64,000 bases of DNA from Serripes groenlandicus (Eukaryota > Mollusca > Bivalvia > Cardiida > Cardiidae), in the NCBI GenBank assembly GCA_031761405.1, contig JASEVX010000003.1, forward strand, positions 13,106,510-13,170,509. The letters are read 5' to 3'. A model generated the notes under the pieces. It was given only the letters and a program-made list of their open reading frames with translations. It did no database searches and was not told the DNA's origin. The position numbers and the translations under genes were made by a program. Every line of letters begins with the position of its first letter. Position 1 is the first letter of the stretch. This document shows, piece by piece, positions 1-11,571 of the stretch.

Positions 1-25
1 ATTTGATGAAGTAAAACCAACTTAC

Positions 26-243
26 AAACACCAAAATTTCTGCAGTCAGTCTCTGTGGATAATTTTGTGAATGATGTAACAGTTGTATACCCCTGCGTTC
101 CAATCGGATCTCTTGATTGTACATTTACAGTTTCTTGTTCATGTTGCAATTCACGAGCAATCCCGAAGTCAAGTAGGCGAGGATTATCATTTCCATCAAT
201 TACAATATTTCTGCTTGTTATGTCTCCATGGATAATTTTATTT
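26..243 (-). CDS. ROCO-type kinase, exon with catalytic loop, DFG and activation segment
   Basis: This is an internal exon of the minus-strand kinase gene. It follows an acceptor (TTTTAG just above 243) and ends at a GTAAGT donor just below 26. It reads through the catalytic loop HGDITSRNIVID, then LLDFGIAREL (the DFG magnesium-binding motif), then IGTQGYTTVTSFTKLSTETD and NFGV, the start of helix F. The HxD aspartate, loop asparagine and DFG aspartate are all present, so phosphotransfer chemistry looks possible. HGD instead of HRD is common in IRAK-like and other TKL kinases. The usual APE motif is not recognisable: TVT stands where it would be. The exon joins the one at 936-1,115 in phase (AG+A gives Arg). 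One base is left for the next exon, which is outside the window. Confidence 0.9.
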
Positions 244-401
244 CTAAAATTTAAATAAAACTACGTATTTCATTGAAGTTGACATTTAGTAACATTAAGA
301 ATCATAGCTTATATTTCTGTGCGAATAAAAACAATTGTATCAATATTTTGAATGTAAGCATAAACATTTACATCTATGTTCTCTTTCAACTTTCTTATAA
401 T

Positions 402-800
402 AAGAGGGCCATAATGGCCCTGAATTGCTCACCTAAGTAATGCAATGTGACCTAAAACTACTAGAACTTGTCGTAGAAATCATCAAGATAAATACATGTA
501 TAATGACAAAATTGAATAATTCTGGAGTCTCAAATAGTACCACTATAGTATTCAAATGGTGTTTCTTAAACTAGGCCGGGTCACCTAGCTTTTGACCCTA
601 TATGATCTATATTTGAACACAACCTATATATATATCATCGTGGCAAGCATTCGGGTAAAAATCAATATTCTCAAATAAAAAGTGTGGCCTCTAAAGTGTC
701 AACGAAATTGACATAAAAGTTGGCGTAGTAACTTAAATTTTGACCAGGTCCGAAAGCTCGTTACCTAGCATACTACTGGCTAAACACCTAGTGATCAGGA
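402..800 (+). repeat. Degenerate F1 element, 5' part
   Basis: It opens with AAGAGGGCCATAATGGCCC and GCTCACCT, the F1 start, and continues with decayed monomers carrying the phrases 'gacctagtttttgaccc' and 'atatgacccatattcgaac'. No 3' hairpin is seen, so the end is approximate. It lies in the intron between the last two kinase exons. Confidence 0.6.
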
Positions 801-935
801 ATAAGTGTGTTGTCACTGTGAAATAAGTAAAATCAAGTTATAAATGGTGTCAAAATCTTAATTTATGTGTCAAACTGTTAAATTATATTTTAATAGTAAA
901 TCTCGCTAATTTCTACATACTATCTTAAGACTCAC

Positions 936-1115
936 CTCACGCCATCCACCGGCGTGTGAATATATAGCATAGCACATGCTATCTGATAAAGTATTGAAAC
1001 TCTTTTAGTTGCATTCATTTGTACTGTGTCCCCTTCCTTTATCCTTTTCATATCATCTGCAATAGCCGTCATCAACTCTCCCTTTTCCATGTACGGGAAT
1101 ACAAAGAAATAGTGT
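936..1115 (-). CDS. ROCO-type kinase, hinge exon (beta5 to helix E)
   Basis: The exon starts after TTTTCCAG at 1,116 and ends before GTGAGT at 935. It encodes HYFFVFPYMEKGEL, the beta5 strand and hinge, then a helix-D/E stretch with LYQIACAMLYIHTP. That runs directly into the GVR-NKIIHGD catalytic loop of the exon at 26-243. Length is 180 bases: one base to finish a Lys codon from 26,335-26,402, 59 codons, then two bases. The upstream intron is about 25 kb and holds most of the repeats of the left half of the window. Confidence 0.9.
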
Positions 1116-1661
1116 CTGGAAAACAACAACATTATCAAATTGAAAGATTAATTGTAGTATTTTATTCACTTACGTGTGTTATAGGTTCTCAAGTTGTTAT
1201 CACCAACAAGTAAATACAGTATCAGCATACATGTTTAGTTATTGTATAAACAGCTTAATAACATTGATGCAGCGATACACAGTTCATGATACATATGTAC
1301 CCTGGAGAACGGAAGACCAGAGTATGGCCATGGTTTTGACAATTGTTGTAAAGGGCCCCCTAAAGCACACCTACTGTCATTTTAAAAACTAACTACCACT
1401 TTCAGAGCAGATTAATGTGTCAAGATTTGCCATGTAACCCATTTTTTTATGCCGTTTATCGGTCAGATTTTTCAAAAATTAAATATGATGGGATTGTTCG
1501 GAGAAAGTTACATGAGACACGTTATTCATTAAATTATCTTGAAACCAAACATGCACATTTTGTATTTGTAATGCTTATTTCACACAACATGCTCACAACA
1601 TTCGATTCAATCAATATTGCAGGCAATACCTTACAAACTGCTCAACTACATAATCGGAAAA

Positions 1662-2045
1662 ACAAGAGCTGTCCGTAAGACAGCGTGCTTGCCTATTATA
1701 CTATTGAATTTATAAGTCAAAATGTTTAGTTTGCATTATATACAAGGTAGAGTTATCTAACTTGATTATTTACAAAGGTGTGAAGGGTGAGTTTAGTTAC
1801 TAAATGGAGTTGCATGTACAATTTGTACCGGAGTGTTTAAGTGAGAAGAGTTGGTTAACCTGCTTATTTACATAAGTATGATGGATGGGAAGCCTTGTAG
1901 AAAGTGTCAATACAATACATGTATTAGTAACTGATCTATGATGTTATATATTTACTTGCATGCACAACCTTTACCAAGGTTTGACGGCGACACCAATGCC
2001 GACGTCAGGTTGAGTACCGTATCCCTCATATTCTACTAAAAGTGT
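1662..2045 (+). repeat. F2-like element, decayed
   Basis: It starts ACAAGAGCTGTCCGTAAGACAGC, an F2-type hairpin, followed by GTGCTTGCC. Near 1,970-2,025 it has the F2 tail phrase 'accaaggtttgacggcgacaccaatgccgacg'. The terminal GTCGAGCTAAAA is not intact, so the end is approximate. Confidence 0.5.
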
Positions 2046-2176
2046 AGCTTATCAGGTCATTTCAGTCGAAAATAATGAATTTTTTTCAATGTTGCACATG
2101 CACACTCTCTGATGTCACAACAACCATACATTTGTAAAGAACATTTTTCGTAGGACAATTCCTACAGGAAATAGGA

Positions 2177-3126
2177 ACAAGAGGCCCAAGTGGGCCAGTA
2201 TCGCTCCACGGCCATAAGGCAAATTTAAATCTCCAAACAGCCCTGCCCCCTGGTGGCTATTTTTTTACCAACCACCATGGCTTAAAGGAATCTTGTAGAG
2301 TGTCACGCAAGGAATGTTTCTGCAAGATTATTTGAAAATCGGCCTGACACTTTCGGAGGAGAGGATATTTTAAGTTTTCACTATAGCCATATAAGGCAAA
2401 ATAGCCCCACCCCCTGGCAGCCATATTTTTCAACCAATCAACATGGCTTGAAGGAATCTGATAGAGGGTAAGCCTAGGAACATTTCTACAAAATTATTTG
2501 AATATCAGCCAAACACTTTCGGAGAAGAAGATTTTTTAAGTTTTCACTATAGCTATATAAGGCAAAATAGCCCCGCCCCCCTGGCGGCCATGTTTTTCGC
2601 CGAATCAACATTTCTTGAGGGAATTTGATAAAGGGTCACCCAAGGAACATTTCTACAAAATTATTTGAAAATCAGCTGAACACTTTCGGAGAAGAAGGTT
2701 TTTTAAGTTTTCACTATTGCAATATAAGGCAAAATAGCCCCGCCCCCCTGGCGGCCATGTTTTTCAACCAATCAACATTTCTTGAAGGAATCTAATAAAG
2801 AGTCACCCAAGGAACATTTCTACAAAATTATTTGAAAATCGGCCTGACACTTTTGGAGAAGAAGAAGTTCTCACTATTTTTTTCTTTCGGTTGCCATGGA
2901 AACCAGAATTTCGAATGGATCAAAAAAAATTGAAGGAATTTAGTAAAAGACATTGAGAGGATGCTTCCCATGAAGTTTCAACCAAATTGGGAGAAGAAGT
3001 CGTTTAAAGGAAAAAGTTAACGCACGCACGCACTCACGCACGCACGCACTCACGCACGCACGCACGCACGACGGACAATTCGCCATGACATAAGCTCGAC
3101 TGGCTTTCAGCCAGTGGAGCTAAAAA
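2177..3126 (+). repeat. F3 element, full length
   Basis: The 5' end is ACAAGAGGCCCAAGTGGGCC with CGCTCCAC. The body has about five monomers of roughly 175 bp containing 'ttgaccaatcaacatggcttgaaggaatctg'. An ACGC microsatellite lies at about 3,020-3,070. The 3' end is a CTGGCTTTCAGCCAG hairpin followed by GTGGAGCTAAAAA, the inverse of the 5' GCTCCAC. Confidence 0.75.
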
Positions 3127-3160
3127 TGTTATGCCAGTGTAGTTTTGGTGAAAATGTTCA

Positions 3161-4964
3161 ACAGGGCCAGTATCACTCTACTGCCATTAGGTAAAAATTA
3201 ACTCTCCAAACATCCCGCCCCATGATCGCGATATTTTTTGACCAATCAACATGGCTTGAAGGGATTTTATAGAAGGTCACCCTAGGAACATTTCTACAGA
3301 ATTATTTGAAAATCGGCCTGACACTTCCGAAGGAGAAGATTTTTTAAGTTTTCACTATAGCCATATAAGGCAAAATAGCCCCGCCCTCTGGTGGCCTTGT
3401 TTTTTAAACCAATCAACATGGCTTGAAGGGATTTTAAAAAAGGTCACCCTAGGAACATTTCTACAGAATTATTTGAAAATCGGCCTGACACTTTCGAAGG
3501 AGAATATTTTTTAAGTTTTCACTATAGCCATATAAGGCAAGAAAGCTCCGCCCCCTGGCGGTCATGTTTTCTGACCAATCAACATGGCTTGAAGGAATCT
3601 GATAGAGGGTCTCCCAAGGAACATTTCTACAAACAAATATGAAACAAGAGCTGTCGGAGGACAGCATGCTCGACTTTTTTGTGCTTGCCAATAAAACAAA
3701 ACTTTTTTGGGTGATAGTCGAAAAAGATTCCTATAGTTCTTACAAAAACATTTACTAAATTATGCACTCTTGGCTGTTGGTCATAGTAATGATGGTAAAA
3801 AGAAAAAATGTAAGTGTTTAAGCTATATCTCTAATTGTTTTAAACAAAACTTAACAGAGTTATGAACCCTTGTCTGTTGGAGGTTATGATGATAATAAGT
3901 ATTGTTATTTTATAAGCTAAATCACTAATGGTTTTGAAAAGAAGTGGGGTGGTATGAAAAACTTAACCAAAAATCTAAGTCGAAAAAGGGCCATAATTCT
4001 TACAAAAACATTGACAGAGTTATGTACTCCTTGTCTGTTGATGGAGGTAATGATTGTGAAAAAGGGTTTTAAGTTTCAAAGCAATATCTGTAACGGTTTG
4101 AAAAAAGTAAATTGGTACAGAAAAACTTAACCGAAATTCTAAATGAAAAAAGGGCCATAAATCTTACAAAGACCTTGACAGAGCTATGTATTATTATCTG
4201 TTGATGGAGGTTATAATGATGAAATAGTGTTGTAATATTCAAAGTAATATCTGTAGTGGTTTTGACAAAAAGTAAATTGATACAAAAAACTTAATCAAAA
4301 TTCTAAGTAAAAAAAGGGCCATAATTCTTACAAAAACCTCGACAGAGTTATGTTCTCTTGTCTGTTGATGGAGGTAATGATGGTGAAAAAGTGTTGTAAG
4401 TTTCAAAACAATATCTGTAGTGGTTTTTGAAAAAAGTAAATTGGTACAAAAACCTTAACCAAGGTGTGACACCAACGCAGACGCCAACGCCGACGCCGGG
4501 GCGAGTAGTATAGCTAGGCTTTTCTTTGAAATGTCGAGCCAAAAATTGGCCAAACACTTTCGGAGGAGAAGATTTTTTAAGTTTTCACTATAGATATATA
4601 AGGCAAAACAGCACCGCCCCCTGGCTGTCATGTTTTTTGACCAATCAACTTGGCTTAAAGGAATCTGATAGAGGGTGACTCAAGGAACATTTCTACAAAA
4701 TAATTTGAAAATCGGCCAGACTCTTTTGGAGGGGAAGATTTTTTGAGTTTAAAATATTTTTTTCTTTTGGTTGCCATAAACATGGATCCAAAAAAATTGA
4801 AGGAATTTAGGAGAAGACAATTGAGAGGATGCTTCCTATGAAGTTTCATCCGAATTGGCCAAGTGGTTAGGGAGGAGAAGTTATTTGAAGCAACAAATTA
4901 ACACATGCACGCACGACGGACAATTTGCGATGACGTAAGCTTGACTGGCCAGTGGAGCTAAAAA
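3161..4964 (+). repeat. F3 element interrupted by a nested F2
   Basis: Two to three F3 monomers (3,161-3,643) stop at 'atatgaa' and resume at 4,547 with 'ttggccaaacactttcgg', the expected continuation. The element ends at GGCCAGTGGAGCTAAAA near 4,964. Its ACAAGA start is worn; the first recognisable words are 'gggccagtatcactctac'. Confidence 0.65.
3644..4546 (+). repeat. F2 element nested in F3
   Basis: The 5' end is ACAAGAGCTGTCGGAGGACAGC followed by GCTCGACT. The body is about five monomers of roughly 165 bp ('gccataattcttacaaaaaccttgacagagttatg...'). The 3' end is 'gacgccgg ggcgagtagtatagctagg' and GTCGAGCCAAAAA. Insertion is inside the A-run of F3's 'tttgaaaatcggcc', so the empty site can be read directly. 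Confidence 0.75.
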
Positions 4965-5373
4965 TGGTTTGTTAAGCCGACATTGACTACTGAAGCAGGG
5001 CAGACACGATAGCTTACATGTTTGCTCAAATGAACTAAAATGAGAAAAGATTTATGGTATCAAATGTGTGACAAGAATGCCACGGTGGCCCTGAAACTCT
5101 TACTTGAATATTGAGCTAGTGACACAGTTTTTAGAAACTACCCTTCCAATGTGACCAACAAATAGAGATAAAGGCTCTAACAACGTTTTTAGCAAAGCCC
5201 GCTTCCAAACTGACCACAAATGATAAGAGACAAAGCTCTAACAATGTTACGAGAATACATGTATAAGATTAATTATACAATACCTTCCGAAATACCATGA
5301 TATTTTAGGATTTGTCCTAGTGACGTGATCGTGGGATAAGTATGGTCTCTACATGGGTCACAAGGTATTTCAA
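4965..5373. other. Unassigned intron sequence
   Basis: I see no supported exon, RNA gene or well-formed element here. One piece (about 5,090-5,220) carries weak F1-like words such as 'gccctgaaactcttac' and 'gagctagtgacacagtttttag', suggesting old repeat debris. Confidence 0.5.
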
Positions 5374-5918
5374 CAATAATTGTCGGAGGACAGCGCGCTC
5401 GACTATACGCCGCTTATTCATTTCAGCACTATTTTATTATATTGCACTTAATCATTATTAAATCATATATATATTCTATATGTAAAAGCAAATGATAGAT
5501 ACATACATTTAAATATATATAATTTAAAAAATCAATTGTATAAAAATGTATGAACATTGATATCAGTACTCACCTCTCTTCGTTATAAAAATGGCAGAAA
5601 GATCTAAATGCACACACATTTTTGATAACTGCTTAAAGCATCAAGTGAAAAGAAAAAACATTATTCAGATGTACGTGAAGATCCTAACAAATTTTCTAAG
5701 TCAATCAATGGCCATTACACCATATTTAGAATACAATGGAGTTATTTAACCTAATTGTTTGATGGTCCTGAACAAATGTGTGAAGTATGAAGTGTTTTAA
5801 ATGAAGGATATTGGAGTTATAAATAAAATGCCAGCTTGCCCTAAAACATTAACCGGACGCCGACACTGGGGGGCGAGTAGTAGAGCCCTCATTAATCTTC
5901 GAATAGTCGATCTAAAAA
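5374..5918 (+). repeat. F2-variant element (F2b)
   Basis: It begins ACAATAATTGTCGGAGGACAGC with GCGCTCGACTAT. It ends 'ccggacgccgacactggggggcgagtagtagagcc' and CTTCGAATAGTCGATCTAAAAA. Start and end motifs are mutually inverted (GACTAT/ATAGTC), as in F2, but the internal monomer 'gccctaaaactttaacc' differs. Confidence 0.6.
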
Positions 5919-6393
5919 CCAAACTTTAACATTGACCTAAACACAAATGTTAAAACTGACTGAGTCCCAAAAAAAAAGGTTTTCCAAAATGTTTCATCCC
6001 AAAATGCGTTTGATATGTTGAAGAACTATATTTGATAAATGATTAATCACAATTAGAAATGAATGTAACCAAAATTATGAATTTTACGCAAATTCTGAAA
6101 ATCAACTAAAAGCCATGCTTTACCCCCACAAATTTGAAGAATGGTATTATATATGTAATTATATTCCAAATATAAAAGCCCTAATACAAGTACTTATTGA
6201 GAAAAAGTAAAACAATAAATGTTAATGCCAACTTGACCTAAAACTTTAACCCCACAAAATCATGTGTTTTACCCCAACAAGAATGTCACACTCAGCAACT
6301 TCAGCCTTTAATGTAAAGATAGGTATATAATGTGATTATATTCCAAAATACCTAACACAAGTACATATTGATAAAAATAAAAAAATAAAAATA

Positions 6394-7649
6394 ACAAGAT
6401 GTGTTTGTGAAACACTGATGCCCCCCAATGGCAACATCTAGGTCAAAGGTCAAGGTCGCAAGGTATACACATGTGAAATATAGTAGCATTACCTGTTATT
6501 GTTCAAAAGTAGTGGGGAAGGTTAAAAAAAAAATTGAGAATGGCAACATCTAGGTCAAAGGTAAAGGTCGCAAGGTCAAAAATGTTGGTACTGACAGAAA
6601 GGTCATGTCACAAGGATAAACACATGTGAAATATGGTAGCCGTATCTGTTATGGTTCAAAAGTAATGGCCAAGGTTAAAGTTTTTTTCGAGAATGGCAAC
6701 ATCTAGGTCAAAGGTCAAGGTCGCAAGGTCAAAAATGTTGGTACTGACATGTGAAATATGGTAGCCATACCTGTTATGGTTCAAAAGTAATGGCCAAGGT
6801 TAAAGTTTTTTTCGAGAATGGCAACATCTAGGTCAAGGTCAAGGTCGCAAGGTACTGACAGAAAGGTCATGTCACAAGGAATACACATGTGAAATATGGT
6901 AGCCATACCTGTTATGGTTCAAAAGAAATGGCCAAGGTTAAAAAAAAATCGAGAATGGCAACATCTAGGTCAAGGTCAAGGTCGCAAGGTGAAAAATGTT
7001 GGTACTGACAGAAAGGTCATGTCACAAGGAATACACATGTGAAATATGGTAGCCGTATCTGTTATGGTTCAAAAGTAATGGCCAAGGTTAAAGTTTTTTT
7101 CGAGAATGGCAACATCTAGGTCAAAGGTCAAGGTCGCAAGGTGAAAAATGTTGGTACTGACAGAAAGGTCATGCCACAAGGAATACACATGTGAAATATG
7201 GTAGCCGTACCTGTTATGGTTCAAAAGAAATGGCCAAGGTTAAAGTTTTTTTTGGGTATGGCAACATCTAGGTCAAAGGTCAAGGTCGCAAGGTCAAAAA
7301 TGTTGGTACTGACAGAAAGGTCATGTCACAAGGAATACACATGTGAAATATGGTAGCCGTATCTGTTATGGTTCAAAAGTAATGGCCAAGGTTAAAGTTT
7401 TTTTCGAGAATGGCAACCTCTAGGTCAAAGGTCAAGGTAGCAAGGTCAAAAATGTTGGTACTGACAGAAAGGTCATGTCACAAGGAATACACATGTGAAA
7501 TATGGTAGCCGTACCTGTTATGGTTCAAAAGTAATGGCCAAGGTTAAAGTTTTTTTTGTGCAGACAGACAGACCAACAGACTGACAGACCAACAGACAGG
7601 CCAAAAACTATATGCCCCCCGAATCGGAGATTCCGTGGGGGCATAAAAA
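6394..7649 (+). repeat. F4 element with DR1-bearing monomer array
   Basis: The 5' end is ACAAGATGTGTTTGTGAAACAC plus GATGCCCCC. There are about eight monomers of 125-155 bp, each with 'atggcaacatctaggtcaaaggtcaaggtcgcaagg' or a variant. A GACAGACAGACC microsatellite precedes the 3' end, which is GAATCGGAGATTC followed by GGGGGCATAAAAA. The inserted block splits the F2b host cleanly. Confidence 0.8.
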
Positions 7650-7701
7650 TGCCAATCTTGCCCTAAAACTTTAACCACCCAAAGTCCTGTGTTTTACTTT
7701 A

Positions 7702-9590
7702 ACAAGAGGGCCATGATGGCCCTGGATCGCTCACCTTAATTACACAATGTACTGCATTGCGAAACACATGAAGACAATAATTCTGAAAGCAACCTCCACA
7801 GTGTTAACAATATTTTCCTTCATTTGGCTTAGTGATCTATATTTTTTTTACCTGATATGACCCATATTCCAACATGGACAAGATATCATCAAGACAACAT
7901 TCTGACGTTTCAACTTGCTCAAAGTAAAAATGCGGCCTCCGGAGTTTGAATAATATTTTCCTTTATTGACATAGTTTCTGATCAAATATGACCCATATTC
8001 GAACTTGACCTAGATATAATTCAGACAAAGATTCTGACCAAATTTCAAGCTGCTGAAGCAAAAAATGTGGCATCCAAAGTGTTCACAAGATTTTCCTTCA
8101 ATTTGATCTAGTGACCTAGTTTTTGACATAGCATTACCCATATTCAAACTTGGCCTACATATCATCAAGAAAAACATTCTAATAAAGTTTCATCATGCTG
8201 AAATTAAAAATGCAGTATCCAGAGTGTTAACAAGATTACCCTTCAATTTGGCCTAGTGACCTAGTTTTTAACCCAGCATGAGCCATATCCAAACTTGGCC
8301 TAGATATCATTTAGACAAACATTCTGACCAAATTTCAAGCTGCTGAAGCAAAAAATGCGGCATCCAAAGTGTTAACAAGATTTTCCTTCAATTTGACCTA
8401 GTGACCTAGTTTTTGACCCGTCATGAGCCTTATTCGAACTTGGCCTAAATATCATTCAGCTCAACATTCAGACTAAATTTCAAGCCGCTGAAGCAAAACA
8501 TGCGGCTTCTACAGAGTTAACAAGATTTTCCCTTAATTTGGCCTTGTGACCTAGTTTCTAATCCAATATGACCCATATTTTAACTTGACCTAGATATCTT
8601 AATTTCAAGCTGCTGAAGCAAAATATGTGGCATCCAAAGTGTTAACAAGATTTTCCTTCAATTTAGCCTAGTGACCTAGGCATGACCCATATTCGAACTT
8701 GGACTAGATATCATTCAGCTCAACATTCTGAACAAATTTCAAGCCGCTGAAGCAAAATATGCGGCTTCGACAGGTTTAACAAGATTTTCCCTCAATTTGG
8801 CCTAGTGACCTAGTTTCTGACCCAATATGACCCATATTTGAACTTGACCTAGATATCATTCAGCACAACATTCTGAACAAATTTCATGGCGCTGAAGCAA
8901 AATATGCGGCTGCGACATGGTTAACAAGATTTTCCCTGAATTTGGCCTAGTGACCTAGTTTTTGACCCAATATAACCCATATTTAAACTTGACCTAGAAA
9001 TCTTTTAGACAAACATTCTGACCAAATTTCAAGTGGCTGAAGCCAAATATGCGGCATCCAAAGTGTTAACAAGATTTTCCTTCAATTTGACATAGTGACC
9101 TAGTTTTTAACCCGGAATAACCCATATTCGAACTTGACCTAGAAATTTTTAAGACAAACATTCTGACAAAATTTCAAACTGCTTAAGCAAAAATTGCGGC
9201 CTCTGGAGTGTTAAAAAGATTTCCCTTCAATTTGACCTAGTGACCTACTTTTTGACCTGACGTGACCCATGTTCAAACTTGACCTACATATTATTAAGAC
9301 AAACATTCTGATAAAGTTTCAACATGCTCAAGTTGAAAATGTGGCCTCCAGAGTGTTAACAAGATTTCCCTTCAATTCGACCTAGTGACCTAGTTTTTGA
9401 CCTCATATGGCCCAGTTTCAAACTTGTCCAAGATTTTATGGAGATGAACGTTCTGATAAAGTTTCATGAAGATTGGATGCAAAATGTAGCCTGTAGAGTG
9501 TTAACAAGCTCAAATGTTGACGACGCACGACGGACGCCAGACGGACGCCGGACAAAATTTTATCCCAATAGCTCACCTATGCACGAAGCA
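7702..9590 (+). repeat. F1 element E1a, long copy
   Basis: It starts ACAAGAGGGCCATGATGGCCC and GATCGCTCACC. About 13 monomers of roughly 135-140 bp follow ('ggcctagtgacctagtttttgaccc', 'gacaaacattctgacc', 'aaatgcggcatccaaagtgttaacaag'). The GACGACGGACGCC microsatellite is present. The 3' hairpin is broken: after AGCTCACC the sequence runs TATGCACGAAG and straight into host sequence (see findings). Confidence 0.8.
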
Positions 9591-9673
9591 TTTATAGCAT
9601 TCAAAGTAAAGAAAGGTATTAGATGTAACTATATTCCAAATATGAAAGCCCTAGCACAAGTACTTATGAATGA

Positions 9674-10178
9674 ACAAGAGGGCCATGATGCCCTGGAATC
9701 GCTCACCTGCGAATGGGCTATTTAAAACATAACTCTTTCTTCACCAATGGCAATATCATCAAGATAAACTTTCTGACAAAAATGTGGCTTCCAGAGTGTT
9801 AACAAGATTGTCCTTCAATTTGGCCTAGTGACCTAGTTTTTGACCAGACCTTTATTCGAACTTGGCCTAGATATCACTACAACAAACATTCTGACAAAGT
9901 TTCAACATGCTCAAGCCAAAAATGCGGCTTCTAGAGTGTTAACAAGATTTGCCTTCAATTTGGCCTAGTGACCTAGTTTTTGACCCGACATGACCCAGTT
10001 TCGAACTTGGCCTAGATTTCATTGAGATATATGTTCTGATAAACTTTCATGAAGATTGGATGCAAAATGTTGCCTCTAGAGTGTTAACAAGCAAATGTTG
10101 ACGACGGACGACGAACGCCGGACAAAAGGCGATCACAAAAACTCACCTTGAGCACTTTGTGCTCTGGTGAGCTAAAAA
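9674..10178 (+). repeat. Short F1 element (unit A)
   Basis: It starts ACAAGAGGGCCATGATGCCC and GAATCGCTCACC, carries three monomers, and ends GAGCACTTTGTGCTC with TGGTGAGCTAAAAA. The matching copy in unit B is 16,182-16,647, where 38 bp including the GACGACGGACG run are missing. Confidence 0.75.
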
Positions 10179-10329
10179 TGCAAACTTGTCCTTAAACTTT
10201 AACCTGATGACGACACAGACGCCGACGCCAACGTTGGGGCTAGTAAAGCTCTAATTATTCTTCGAATAGTCAAGCTAAAACGTATCACATCTTTTTGTAA
10301 AGAGCAATCTCCTTTAAGAATGAAATCAT

Positions 10330-11280
10330 AGCATGCATAGGGACAGTGTCAAAGAGTCACTGTAGTATTTACAACGAATGTCTGCAATGTCAGTGAATTC
10401 AATTAGAATGTGCTGCAATGTATAGCTTGTAGAGCAAGGTATACTTTCAGATGCATCATCTTTTGTAAACAGCCAAGAATGTGTTAGTCTAAAGTGCCTA
10501 TTCGGCAACGAGCTATAATAACCTCTCCGCGACAAATGGACCTGTAAATAGCGTTCCATTATCTAAGAGTTTGTTTGATGGAATGAAGCTTGTTAAAAAT
10601 ATATGCATCCCATTTGGTTTGCCAAGAAGATTGTATATATATAGTTTAAAATAGTAGGTTTAAGAACAAAATATGGAACTTTCAAGTCTGAGATTAACAT
10701 GCTCATTTGACTTCTTGTTACCTTTATTACCTAAATGACTTAGGAAGCCAACAGTAAAATAACTTTAATTTTTAAAAGGAATTGAATTCGATGAAGTAAT
10801 CCACAAACAAGAGGATTTTCCAACTTCTGATTATAAAGAGCCTGTAAAGAAGAAAGTGAGTCAGACAAAGTAATAAAGCGCGTCAAATCTGATTATTTAA
10901 GCTATAACAAGTGCTTAATTAATAGCCTTCTACTCTGCAGAGAAAGTAGAAGATTTATCATGAAAGCGAGATTTTAAAATGGTATCACCACCTACTGCGA
11001 CAGATGCTACAGAGTCATAGCAATAAGAGCGGTCTGTGTAAATTGGTTTAAAGACAAAGTCAAACTCTTTAATTACATGGAATTTGGCTCGAAAAACATG
11101 TCTATCTGTTTCAAATTTGTTATTAGAAGCGAGATCAAACGAAAGTCCGCTGTCGTAAATGTCAAAGGAGCAATATCTGGGACTTGATCATTTGCAATAG
11201 ACTCCGTGATCTGTATGAGGTGCAAGAAAAAAGCATGTATGTGAGAGAAAGATTGTTGAATATGTGGTTCACATATCAAG
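10330..11280 (-). pseudogene. Jockey-like retrotransposon, RNase H and C-terminal remnant (unit A)
   Basis: On the minus strand, about 11,060-10,940 carries an RNase H start resembling IYTDRS. At 10,559-10,326 lies a tail with RHFRLTHSWLF and IPCSTSYTLQHILIEF, the Cys/His-like 3' segment typical of Jockey-clade LINEs. Stops interrupt the frame, and DGS of the RNase H site appears as DRS. The reverse transcriptase part lies at 12,940-13,180 beyond an inserted F9 array. Confidence 0.75.
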
Positions 11281-11571
11281 TGTCACAGGTTAGAATTCTA
11301 GCACGTTAACCCCAGCCTGACAGAGAACAACAACAACAATGACATTGATTGAACCCGTCAGTACATAATCTGAGTATCTGGTAGCTTTCTGGGGGTTTGT
11401 TCCTGTGATTTATCACAGCATTCTATTGCTGACAGGTAAAATAAGCTCGTCCGGAAGTTTCGTCCACCTTATGCTAGTCTACATAACACCACAAATTAAA
11501 TACTGCCAAAACTGAATTCTTACTTCAGCTCAGATGGAAGTTTTGGGCTATGGCTCTTTCCCAACAATCCA

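Larger units (their letters stand above)
5919..10285 (+). repeat. F2b array remnants hosting F4 and F1 insertions
   Basis: Pieces of one array ('ttgccctaaaactttaacc', 'attatattccaaatat') appear at 5,919-6,393, 7,650-7,701, 9,591-9,673 and 10,179-10,285. The last ends 'gacgccgacgccaacgttggggctag' and CTTCGAATAGTCAAGCTAAAA. The breaks are filled by F4 (6,394-7,649) and F1 copies (7,702-9,590; 9,674-10,178). Which start pairs with this end is not certain. Confidence 0.55.

Noticed and set aside
55..258. Plus-strand 67-codon frame
   Set aside because: It is the complement of the kinase exon at 26-243, where the minus frame matches catalytic-loop and DFG motifs with splice sites.
6394..7649. CRISPR-like array (regular repeats with spacers)
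   Set aside because: Repeat units are about 150 bp, tandem without unique spacers, and the genome is animal.
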